Positions 49,579 to 57,747 of a stretch of DNA of 64,000 bases are shown here, one piece after another. The notes below the pieces were generated by a model. It was not told the DNA's origin. It saw only the letters and a program-made list of their open reading frames with translations, and made no database searches. This DNA comes from Saccharospirillaceae bacterium. Its GTDB lineage: Bacteria > Pseudomonadota > Gammaproteobacteria > Pseudomonadales > Oceanobacteraceae. The stretch lies in the NCBI GenBank assembly GCA_021208685.1, contig JAJOJJ010000032.1:1-64000 (forward strand), in the 5' to 3' direction. Numbering within the stretch: the stretch's first letter is position 1; the number at the start of each line of letters is the position of its first letter. Both the position numbers and the translations under genes were made by a program.

Positions 49579-51912
49579 ATGAATATGGACCTGCCAATGA
49601 ATATCAAGAAGCAACTGACTCTGACCATCGTCACGAGTACCCTTGGTGCAGTGATCCTGACCGCACTGATTGGCAGTCTGACGTCCATCAGCACCGCTGA
49701 AAAAGGTGCCGACGCTCAGGTCATGCAGGCACTCATCAGTCGCCGGGATCTGAACAAAGCCAGTATCGAACGCTATCTGGCCACACTGGAATCCCAGCTC
49801 ATTACCTTAAGCAGCAGCCCGCTGATACAACAATCTGCTGTTCTGCTGAGAACGGCATTCTTCGACTATCCGCTGCAGTACGGTGAATCGCTGGATGAGC
49901 AACCGCTGAAAAACTACTACAGCAAGGATTTCAGTGCAGCCTATGCCGCCCTGAACGATGGCAAAAGCGCTCCGCAGCAGCAGATTTACCAGCAAATGAG
50001 CGATAATGCCCGCTATCTGCAAAGTGCCTATATTGCCGCTAACCGCCATCCGCTGGGAGAAAAGTCAGAACTTGATGCCCTTGGCAATGGCACCGAATAC
50101 GACGAACTGCACCGCACTATTCACCCCTATCTGCGCCAGTTTCAGCAACGCTTTGGCTATTACGATGTGTTTATCGCCGATGCCGACAGCGGACACATCA
50201 TTTATTCTGTATTCAAAGAACTGGATTTCGCCACATCGCTGCGCACCGGGCCTTACAAAGACAGCGGCATTGCCGCTGTGTTTAATAAAGCCATGACGCT
50301 GCCTGAAGGCGAAGTTGCCTTCAGCGATTTTGCTGTATATCTGCCGTCCTACAATGCTCCGGCATCCTTTATTGCCACCCCTATTTTCACCGATGGCCAG
50401 CGCAGCGGCGTTCTCATTTTTCAGATGCCGGTCGATAAAATCAACGGCATCATGACCAACGACAACCGCTGGGCCGACGTCGGCTTTGGCCAGTCCGGTG
50501 AAAGTTATCTGGTCGGGCAGGATATGACACCGCGCAGTCAGAGCCGCTTTTTAATTGAAGACAAAGCCGCCTACCTGCAGGCTCTGCAACAGGCCGGCAT
50601 CCCCCAAACGCTGCTGAATGAAATTGACGAACGTAATTCCTCCATTGGCCTGCAGCCAATGGATACGTCGTCCGTGAAAAAAGCCTTAGAGGGCGAAAGT
50701 GGCGTACAGATCATCAATGATTACCGTAATATTCCGGTGCTGTCGGCCTACACCTATATCGACTTTGTGGGTGTTCGCTGGGCACTGATCAGTGAAATTG
50801 ACCGCGACGAAGCCTATGCCGCCGTCAGCACAATGACCACAACCCTCATACGCAACAGCATCATTCTGGTGATGGTGATGGCCGTGCTGATGACCCTGGT
50901 CGGAGTCTGGAGCGGTAACCGCGTCACCCGCCCCATTGTCAGCGTCATCAATCGCATCCGACAGGTGGCAGAACGGCGCGAGCTGAATGCCACGTTTAAT
51001 GAAAAAGGTGCGGCTGAATTTGTGCAGCTTGGTCAGGCACTTAATCAGTTATTCCAGCAGCTGCGCTCCTTTTTCGGCGAAATGCAGCAAACAGCTGACA
51101 CCCTGAACAATCATGCACAGCAGTTGCGAAGTGCCAGTAACGCCACAGCTGATCAGGTCACCCGGCAGAATGAAGAAGTCAATTCAGCCGCAACGGCCAC
51201 CACGGAAGTCAGTGCATCGGTCAGTGAAGTGGCCAGTCATGCCGAGCTGGCCGCTGAAAACATGCGCAACACCCGTAACCGGGTAAAAGAAAGCCACGAA
51301 ATGTCTAACACGGCCCGCACCACCATTAATAAGCTGCAGCAGAATATGAACCTGTCCATAGCCGGAATGGAACAACTGGCGCATGAGAGTGAAGGCATTG
51401 GCGCGGTACTGGATGTTATACAGACCATTGCCGAACAGACCAACCTGCTGGCACTGAATGCCGCCATTGAAGCCGCGCGCGCCGGAGAACAGGGACGCGG
51501 GTTTGCGGTCGTTGCAGACGAAGTGCGGACGCTGGCATCCCGCACGGCGCAGAGCACTGAAGAAATCCGCAGCAAAATCCAATCGCTGCAGCAGTGCGTC
51601 AGCAGCGCTCAGCAGGCGATGACCACCTCACAGACAGGCACCAGCGACAGTCTGGAAAAAGTCGAAGGAACGGCCAGATTAATGGACGAAGTATCCGCAC
51701 TGATTGATCAGATGGAAGAAATGAGCGCACAAATCGCCACCGCCGCCGAAGAACAGAGCAGCGTAACGACAGAAATCAGCCGCAATATTACCCACGTAAA
51801 AGATCTGTCCGACAATATACTGGAAGCGACGGCGACCATTCAGAATTCAAGCAGCGATCTGGACAGCATAACCGTCACCATCCGTAATCAGATCGGAGCC
51901 TTTAAATTCTGA
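49579..51912 (+). CDS. methyl-accepting chemotaxis protein
   Basis: A 777-residue chemoreceptor. A first membrane segment (about 13-33) is followed by a large periplasmic part (about 35-415, dCache-like; [17 protein letters not shown] and [11 protein letters not shown] are typical). A second segment (about 424-447), a HAMP domain (about 448-500) and a signalling domain follow, with the hairpin tip [20 protein letters not shown]. There is no C-terminal NWETF pentapeptide. The ligand is unknown. It is divergent from the zinc-ribbon gene. Confidence 0.95.
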   Translation: MNMDLPMNIKKQLTLTIVTSTLGAVILTALIGSLTSISTAEKGADAQVMQALISRRDLNKASIERYLATLESQLITLSSSPLIQQSAVLLRTAFFDYPLQYGESLDEQPLKNYYSKDFSAAYAALNDGKSAPQQQIYQQMSDNARYLQSAYIAANRHPLGEKSELDALGNGTEYDELHRTIHPYLRQFQQRFGYYDVFIADADSGHIIYSVFKELDFATSLRTGPYKDSGIAAVFNKAMTLPEGEVAFSDFAVYLPSYNAPASFIATPIFTDGQRSGVLIFQMPVDKINGIMTNDNRWADVGFGQSGESYLVGQDMTPRSQSRFLIEDKAAYLQALQQAGIPQTLLNEIDERNSSIGLQPMDTSSVKKALEGESGVQIINDYRNIPVLSAYTYIDFVGVRWALISEIDRDEAYAAVSTMTTTLIRNSIILVMVMAVLMTLVGVWSGNRVTRPIVSVINRIRQVAERRELNATFNEKGAAEFVQLGQALNQLFQQLRSFFGEMQQTADTLNNHAQQLRSASNATADQVTRQNEEVNSAATATTEVSASVSEVASHAELAAENMRNTRNRVKESHEMSNTARTTINKLQQNMNLSIAGMEQLAHESEGIGAVLDVIQTIAEQTNLLALNAAIEAARAGEQGRGFAVVADEVRTLASRTAQSTEEIRSKIQSLQQCVSSAQQAMTTSQTGTSDSLEKVEGTARLMDEVSALIDQMEEMSAQIATAAEEQSSVTTEISRNITHVKDLSDNILEATATIQNSSSDLDSITVTIRNQIGAFKF

Positions 51913-51935
51913 TGTTCTGACGGCCACCGTGATTT

Positions 51936-51966
51936 GTCGCGCAGCGTCCGGCTGCCGCTGCGCGAC
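51936..51966. other. 11-bp perfect inverted repeat after the chemoreceptor gene
   Basis: GTCGCGCAGCG pairs with CGCTGCGCGAC around a 9-base loop. No U-run follows on either strand. It stands alone in the 190-base gap before the GST gene. Confidence 0.5.
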
Positions 51967-52103
51967 GCAAAAACGCTCCCCTACGCTCTGAAATATTATC
52001 ACCTCGCGGTAAAAAATATCCGTCTGGCACAAATAGCTCTGCGCAATCATGACCTTTATCTGCATCCTTGAGGCTGACATAAACCGCCGTCCACGGAGCC
52101 ATC

Positions 52104-52772
52104 ATGATCACACTGCATCATCTGAATAACTCACGCTCGCAACGCATTATTTGGTTACTGGAAGAATTAGGTGTTCATTACGACATCAAGCGTTACGAGC
52201 GCGATGCAAAAACATCACTGGCACCCGCCAGCCTCAAAGCCATTCATCCGCTGGGAAAATCGCCGGTGATCACCGACGGAGAGCAGACCATTGCAGAATC
52301 CGGCCTGATTATCGAATATTTAATCCGCAACTACGGTAAAGAACGCTTTCTGCCGGAAGAAGGCTCAAGCGCCTACTGGCAGTATCTTTACTGGCTGCAC
52401 TATGCCGAAGGCTCGCTGATGCCGTTAATGGTGATGTCGCTGATTTTTAATAAAATCAAAACGGCTCCCATGCCATTTTTTGTTAAGCCAATTGCCCGTG
52501 GCATTGCCGATAAAGTCATGAATAGCTACGTTGGCCCTAACGTACTGAATAATCTGCGCTATATCGAACAGCACCTGAACAGCCATCCATGGTTTGCCGG
52601 TGAACAAATGACCGGTGCCGACTTTCAGCTGATTTTTCCCCTTGAAGCGGCACTGAACCGCGGCAGCTCAGCCAGCGATTATCCAAATATCAGCGCCTGG
52701 GTAAAACGCGTGCATGCACTGCCCACCTACCAGACAGCACTGCAGAAAGGCGGGCCTTACGATTACGCCTGA
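52104..52772 (+). CDS. glutathione S-transferase
   Basis: A 222-residue GST with the thioredoxin-fold N-domain (LHHLNNSRSQRIIWLLEEL, and the ES glutathione-site pair in IAESGLIIEYL) and an all-helical C-domain. It resembles the DCM/GST-like group used for detoxification. The substrate is unknown. It lies upstream of cti; both may answer solvent or membrane stress, but no shared promoter is visible. Confidence 0.9.
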   Translation: MITLHHLNNSRSQRIIWLLEELGVHYDIKRYERDAKTSLAPASLKAIHPLGKSPVITDGEQTIAESGLIIEYLIRNYGKERFLPEEGSSAYWQYLYWLHYAEGSLMPLMVMSLIFNKIKTAPMPFFVKPIARGIADKVMNSYVGPNVLNNLRYIEQHLNSHPWFAGEQMTGADFQLIFPLEAALNRGSSASDYPNISAWVKRVHALPTYQTALQKGGPYDYA

Positions 52773-52876
52773 ACGCAGAAAATCTGCCGGACAGCGCTGC
52801 AGACAAACCGGGATATCGCTGTCATGCCTTGCCGGGCACCGCTATAATCGATGCAGATTGTTTATCTGGAGCGCTT

Positions 52877-55333
52877 ATGTCCGGTTTTCTGCAACGCCGT
52901 TTTGTACGTTTATCTGTCTTTCTTAAACCCGGTCTGCTGGCATTAATCCTTGCCGGATGCGCCAGCGTCGGCCTGGGTCTGAACGCTGACGAGCTGTTTG
53001 GTAAAACCGTTATCACCGACCGCCGTGTGGCCGCAAACAGCGAACCTGCACGCCACTACCGGGAAGAAATTCTTCCCGTACTGGAGAACCGCTGCGTGGT
53101 TTGCCACGGCTGCTATGACGCGCCCTGCCAATTAAAATTATCCTCCGCTGAAGGCATCATGCGGGGGGCGAACAAAACCAAGGTCTACGACGGCACCCGG
53201 ATTTTAGCCAGTGAACCCACCCGTCTCGGCATTGACGCCCAAACCACAGAACAATGGCGCACCAAGGATTTTTTCCCGGTGCTGAATGAACGCTCACAAA
53301 CGGCAGACATAAATCTGCAGAACAGCGTGCTGTATCAGATGCTGGCATTAAAAGCGAACAATCCGATGCCAGCGGACAAAATTCTCGACGATGACGATTT
53401 TGAACTGGGTCTGGATCGCCATCAGCAATGCCCGACTCAGCAAGAATTTGCCCAATTTGCAGATGAGCACCCACTGTGGGGCATGCCCTACGCCCTGCCC
53501 GCACTCAGTCATGATGAATACGCCAAACTCACTGGCTGGATTAAAAGCGGCGCAGCGCTGGCTGCCGATCTTCCTTTGCCGGACGCCATACAGGCTGAAA
53601 TTGAACACTGGGAAGCGTTCCTGAATCAGGATGATTTAAAACAGCAACTGGTCAGCCGTTATATTTTCGAGCATTTATTTCTGGCCAGCCTGTATTTTTC
53701 CCCGGAACCGCTGTTCCGTAACCAACAGCCACACAAACGTCCGGAATATTTTTTCAAACTGGTTCGCTCCGCCACGCCTCCCGGATTACCCATTACCCCG
53801 GTGGCGACACGCAGACCCTACGACGACCCGCAGGTAAAACGGGTTTATTATCGCCTGCTGCGTGACAGCAGCAGTGTCGTAGCCAAAACCCATATGCCGT
53901 ACCGTCTGAACAATGACCGGATGGACTGGATCAAAGCGCTGTTTATCAAACCGGAATACAGCGTTGACCACCTGCCTGACTACAAGCCGGAAACGGCGGC
54001 GAATCCATTTATCGCCTTTGCACAATTACCCGTTAACGCCCGCTATCGTTTTATGCTGGAAGAAGCGGAATACATTATTACCGGTTTTATTAAAGGGCCG
54101 GTCTGTCGCGGTCAGGTTGCCCTGAATGTAATCGACGACCATTTCTGGGTATTTTTCGTTGATCCGACCCTGCAGGAAGATGCGGGCTACAGCCAGTTTC
54201 TGATGGATCAGAGTGAACATCTGCGCCTGCCGGGCGAAGCAGAAAGCAACTCCGGCATTATTGCCAACTGGTTACACTACTCCGGTTTGCACAATGAATA
54301 TCTGGATGCCAAAAATGCGGCTCTGGCCAAAAAATTTCCGCAAGGTCAGGCCGTCGATCTCAATCTTATCTGGCGTGGTACAGACAGTGTGTACAGCAAC
54401 CCGGATTCGGCGAACAGCGATATCCGTAATGCCAATGCTGCATTAACCATTTTCCGCCATTTTGACAGCTCAACCGTGATTAAAGGCATGGTCGGGCAGC
54501 ATCCCAAAACGGCATGGGTGATTAACTACTCATTACTGGAGCGCATTCATTATCTGCTGGTCGCTGAGTTTGATGTCTACGGTAATATTGGTCACCAGCT
54601 GATGACCCGCCTGTATATGGATTTTCTGCGCATGGAGGGAGAATTTAATTTCCTTACCCTGCTGCCACAGCAAGAGCGTCTGCGTCTGGCGGATTACTGG
54701 TACCGTGATACGTCTGACAGTGTTAAAAAACATCTGGTCAACTACCAGAATCATATTCTGACCGATCCGGCCATCGAATATCGCAGCCAGAATCCACAAG
54801 CCGAATTGTACGAAAAACTGCGTCAGCGCCTGCAACCGGTTCTCGAAGATCAATACGAGCTTGCCCGCCGTGTTACGCCACAGGATCTGAATATGCTTAA
54901 TCGTATTAATCTGATCAAAGGTAAGGCGGCCACCGTGATGCCGGAAATATCCTTACTGCTGGTCGAGAATATGCAGGGCAGCAGTCAGATATTCACGCTG
55001 ATACGCAACAGTGGCCACAGCAACCTGACCGGACTGCTGTATGAAGAAGATAATCGCCTGCCGGCGGAAGATTATCTGACGCTGGTGCCCGGCATTATCG
55101 GCGCCTATCCGTCAGCGTATTACCGGGTATCGTCATTCCGTCTGAACGATTTTGTCACGGCCATCAGCGGGCTGAAAGACGAAGACGATTACGAAAAGCT
55201 GGCTGACCGCTTTGCGGTACGCCGCACCGATGCGCAATTCTGGGCGCACAGTGATCAGGTGCATGAATGGTATTTACGCCATGATCCGCTGAATGCCGGA
55301 CTGCTGGATTACAACCGGCTGGAAAACCGCTGA
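52877..55333 (+). CDS. cti: fatty acid cis/trans isomerase
   Basis: A periplasmic haem enzyme that turns cis-unsaturated phospholipid acyl chains into trans forms to stiffen the membrane under solvent or heat stress. The 818-residue protein has a signal with a possible lipobox (LAGC, Cys28) and the cytochrome c site CVVCH (Cys73, Cys76, His77) followed by GCYDAPCQL. The start at 52877 follows CTGGAGC; an in-frame ATG 48 bases earlier has no support. Found mostly in Pseudomonas, Vibrio and marine relatives. Confidence 0.94.
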   Translation: MSGFLQRRFVRLSVFLKPGLLALILAGCASVGLGLNADELFGKTVITDRRVAANSEPARHYREEILPVLENRCVVCHGCYDAPCQLKLSSAEGIMRGANKTKVYDGTRILASEPTRLGIDAQTTEQWRTKDFFPVLNERSQTADINLQNSVLYQMLALKANNPMPADKILDDDDFELGLDRHQQCPTQQEFAQFADEHPLWGMPYALPALSHDEYAKLTGWIKSGAALAADLPLPDAIQAEIEHWEAFLNQDDLKQQLVSRYIFEHLFLASLYFSPEPLFRNQQPHKRPEYFFKLVRSATPPGLPITPVATRRPYDDPQVKRVYYRLLRDSSSVVAKTHMPYRLNNDRMDWIKALFIKPEYSVDHLPDYKPETAANPFIAFAQLPVNARYRFMLEEAEYIITGFIKGPVCRGQVALNVIDDHFWVFFVDPTLQEDAGYSQFLMDQSEHLRLPGEAESNSGIIANWLHYSGLHNEYLDAKNAALAKKFPQGQAVDLNLIWRGTDSVYSNPDSANSDIRNANAALTIFRHFDSSTVIKGMVGQHPKTAWVINYSLLERIHYLLVAEFDVYGNIGHQLMTRLYMDFLRMEGEFNFLTLLPQQERLRLADYWYRDTSDSVKKHLVNYQNHILTDPAIEYRSQNPQAELYEKLRQRLQPVLEDQYELARRVTPQDLNMLNRINLIKGKAATVMPEISLLLVENMQGSSQIFTLIRNSGHSNLTGLLYEEDNRLPAEDYLTLVPGIIGAYPSAYYRVSSFRLNDFVTAISGLKDEDDYEKLADRFAVRRTDAQFWAHSDQVHEWYLRHDPLNAGLLDYNRLENR

Positions 55334-55372
55334 GGTCTTTTTCTGTGGCCGTCGCTGATCAGGAAAGCATCA

Positions 55373-56413
55373 TCAGGCAAACAACAGGCGTTGTTTGCTG
55401 TCACTGGGAGTCAGGCCCGACCAGCGTTTGAATGCACGGCGGAAATTGGTGGTGTCATTAAAATTCAGATAATGCGCCACCTGTTCATTGGTCCAGCCAT
55501 TAATATGAAATAAATACAGACAGACATGCAGCCGTGTCTGATCCTGCAACTGCTGAAAGTGGCAATGGTGCTTTTGCAGTTTCCGCTTAAAGGTTGCCGG
55601 GCTCATGGCAAAAGCCTGAGCCACTTCAGTCAGACTCTGCGGTGCACGCAACTGCTGAGTCAGATAGTGGTACACCGCCTCATTAAATCCCTGCATGGGC
55701 AATGTCCCGCTGACCTGTTGCTGAGCTTCACGCAAAGCGACCTGAAATGCGGTTGCAGAACCGCGTGGCCAGGCTTTTTTCAGCCAGTGCTTTTCAATCA
55801 TCATCACATCCACACCCAGAGAAAAGTGCAGATCCGGCCCCAGATACACCTGATACTGTTCATCCTTCTTTGGCTGCGCATAGCTGAAACCGTAACGCCA
55901 GGGCAAGGACTCCTGCGCCAGCCAACGGCTCATCGCCGTCAGGCCAGTCATCGCAGTTTCTACCATAAAACGCCGCTCATCCTGCACACCACAGGCGTCC
56001 AGCCACTGCACGTAACAATAGCGTTCATCCTGATAAATACGCGGAACCAGCAGCGGCGATAAAAAACGCCGGTAATCAATCAGCGTTTGTAAAGCGCGTT
56101 CAAGATCCGGAGCGTGCGCGAGAAGCTGACTGAAAACCCCATAATGTCCCGGCCACAGGCTGCTTCCCCAGCGAAAACTCAGATCATCGTCAGGTAATAA
56201 TTTTACGCCGTTGGTGATCAGCTGTTGCAATTGCGCCGGAGAAATAAAATGACTGCCGGTGAGAATATCGTCATAAAACAGTCCGCTGCCGCGCAATATT
56301 TTATGGCTGGAAATATCACGCGCCAGCAGCAGATCAATCAGCAAAGCCGGCTGATGGTGAGCGGCTATCATCCGCTCGTCGCGTTCATACCAGCGACCGG
56401 GGTTCATCGTCAT
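55373..56413 (-). CDS. AraC-family transcriptional regulator
   Basis: A 346-residue regulator with an N-terminal Arabinose_bd-like domain of the OruR/ArgR type (about 20-205) and a C-terminal double HTH (about 245-340) with AFAMSPATFKRKLQKH and the closing FNDTTNFRRAFKRWSGLTPS. The ligand is unknown. Its ATG overlaps the stop of the upstream GGDEF gene (ATGA), so both are made from one transcript that starts beside a Pho-box-like site. cti lies downstream, convergent. Confidence 0.9.
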   Translation of the reverse strand: MTMNPGRWYERDERMIAAHHQPALLIDLLLARDISSHKILRGSGLFYDDILTGSHFISPAQLQQLITNGVKLLPDDDLSFRWGSSLWPGHYGVFSQLLAHAPDLERALQTLIDYRRFLSPLLVPRIYQDERYCYVQWLDACGVQDERRFMVETAMTGLTAMSRWLAQESLPWRYGFSYAQPKKDEQYQVYLGPDLHFSLGVDVMMIEKHWLKKAWPRGSATAFQVALREAQQQVSGTLPMQGFNEAVYHYLTQQLRAPQSLTEVAQAFAMSPATFKRKLQKHHCHFQQLQDQTRLHVCLYLFHINGWTNEQVAHYLNFNDTTNFRRAFKRWSGLTPSDSKQRLLFA

Positions 56414-57321
56414 GCCGCCAGAAAGCAGCGTTGCTGATGCTGTGCGGTCAGCAACGCCTGATTAACCCGCTCAATGCTTTGTGCAGGCAGATCACCGGGA
56501 CGACACTCTGTCAGACCAATGCTGATGCGCTGATACAGCGTCTCACCGCTGTGGCTGTGCTTAAAGGCAAAATGCCGTACGGCCAGCTCCAGCTCATGCG
56601 CCAGTTGCAATGCAGCCTCTCCCGGTGTTCCGGGTAACAGCAAGGCAAAACGATCACCGGCGTAACGGCAGATAAGATCGCTCTGACGCAGATTCAGCAA
56701 CAGAATTTCAGCAATTTCACGCACCAGACGATCGCCTTCCCGGTGGCCGAAACGGCGGTTAACCGCGCTGAAGTCGTTAATATCGACCATCATCAGCGTC
56801 ATCGGCTGGCAACTGTTTAAATGCTGCTGTAACTGTTCTTTTAGATAATCCGCACGCCCAAGCTGAGTCAGACCATCAATAAAGCGATGCTCACGGAATA
56901 AGCGTTCACGCTTGGCCAGCTGACGGTTAATCGACAACTGTTCACTGTGCCAGTGGAATAATCCATAGGTTAATAAAGCAATACCGAAAGGCATCGCCAC
57001 CGATTCCAGCCAGGCATCCCACCATTGTTCGGCCGGGATACGGATAAATTCATCCAGGTTATCCTGCCACATCGCCAGAAAGATGAAACCCAGCCCCAGG
57101 GTTAACAGATCGGTCACACGCCCCGCCGGGCGACTGCCCAGAATCAGCAACATCCAGATGGCCACCGCCACCGCACTGCCGCCTTCCCCTAAAACATCCA
57201 GCCAGTCAATCTCGCGCCAGTGTTTGGCATCACCGACCAGCGTTGAGGCAATAACCGATCCCAGCGCCAGACCAAAAATCAGGAACAATTTACGGCGGTG
57301 TAAAAATAAGGTGGAAAACAT
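56410..57321 (-). CDS. membrane GGDEF protein with degenerate active site
   Basis: 303 residues. Membrane segments lie near residues 10-30, 48-62, 68-85 and 108-124, followed by a GGDEF domain (about 145-300). The signature reads AGDRF (221-225): Gly to Ala and, more seriously, catalytic Glu to Arg. The I-site RxxD (Arg212-Asp215) and the first metal Asp (180) remain. It may therefore bind c-di-GMP as a sensor rather than make it. It is coupled to the AraC gene and has a Pho-box-like repeat about 50 bases upstream. Confidence 0.88.
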   Translation of the reverse strand: MFSTLFLHRRKLFLIFGLALGSVIASTLVGDAKHWREIDWLDVLGEGGSAVAVAIWMLLILGSRPAGRVTDLLTLGLGFIFLAMWQDNLDEFIRIPAEQWWDAWLESVAMPFGIALLTYGLFHWHSEQLSINRQLAKRERLFREHRFIDGLTQLGRADYLKEQLQQHLNSCQPMTLMMVDINDFSAVNRRFGHREGDRLVREIAEILLLNLRQSDLICRYAGDRFALLLPGTPGEAALQLAHELELAVRHFAFKHSHSGETLYQRISIGLTECRPGDLPAQSIERVNQALLTAQHQQRCFLAA

Positions 57322-57368
57322 AAACAGCCATTCTCAGAAATAATGCCGGGCATAACTAACAGGGCTTT

Positions 57369-57386
57369 ATGACAGAAACATGACAA
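57369..57386 (-). promoter_or_regulatory. Pho box facing the GGDEF-AraC operon
   Basis: On the minus strand: TTGTCAT, 4-base spacer GTTT, CTGTCAT. The Pho box is two CTGTCAt repeats with a 4-base spacer; 13 of 14 repeat bases fit. Its near end is about 48 bases before the GGDEF ATG. Confidence 0.65.
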
Positions 57387-57616
57387 GCAGCCATTCGGCA
57401 ATGAATCACTCCGGGGGTCAATTCAGCTCAGTCATGAGAGACACTTTTTTTAAGCCACCCCTGAATAATTCAGCGGTTTTCCAGCAACACACTGCCGTGC
57501 CTGCCGCGCTTGCCTGATGGTTGGCTCGGGTTGAGCTTTCAGCCAAGGGTTAAATCAGATCATTACCGGGCTGAAAACACGGTCTGAGCGCTGTTTCAGA
57601 GCCCATTCCCGAACAT

Positions 57617-57634
57617 CTGTCACAGAAACGTCAC
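57617..57634 (+). promoter_or_regulatory. Pho box facing the receptor-phytase genes
   Basis: CTGTCAC, AGAA, ACGTCAC: a first half with a full consensus match (CTGTCAY) and a second with two mismatches, at exact Pho spacing. It lies 113 bases before the receptor ATG. A further CCGTCAC at 57647 is out of phase. Confidence 0.6.
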
Positions 57635-57747
57635 ATGCTCTTTCTACCGTCACGCCACCTGTTGCCCACCAGAGCCTGTCGACACTGATCAAACAGTCTC
57701 TGGGGCAGATATAAAAACGATCGATCAAGAACGACATGGAGACGAGC

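Larger units (their letters stand above)
57322..57747. other. 426-base divergent regulatory region
   Basis: No gene is supported. It holds one Pho-box-like repeat facing left (57369-57386) and one facing right (57617-57634). A TATAAA at 57710-57715 lies close to the receptor start, without a good -35 box. The middle 200 bases show no feature I can name. Confidence 0.6.
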
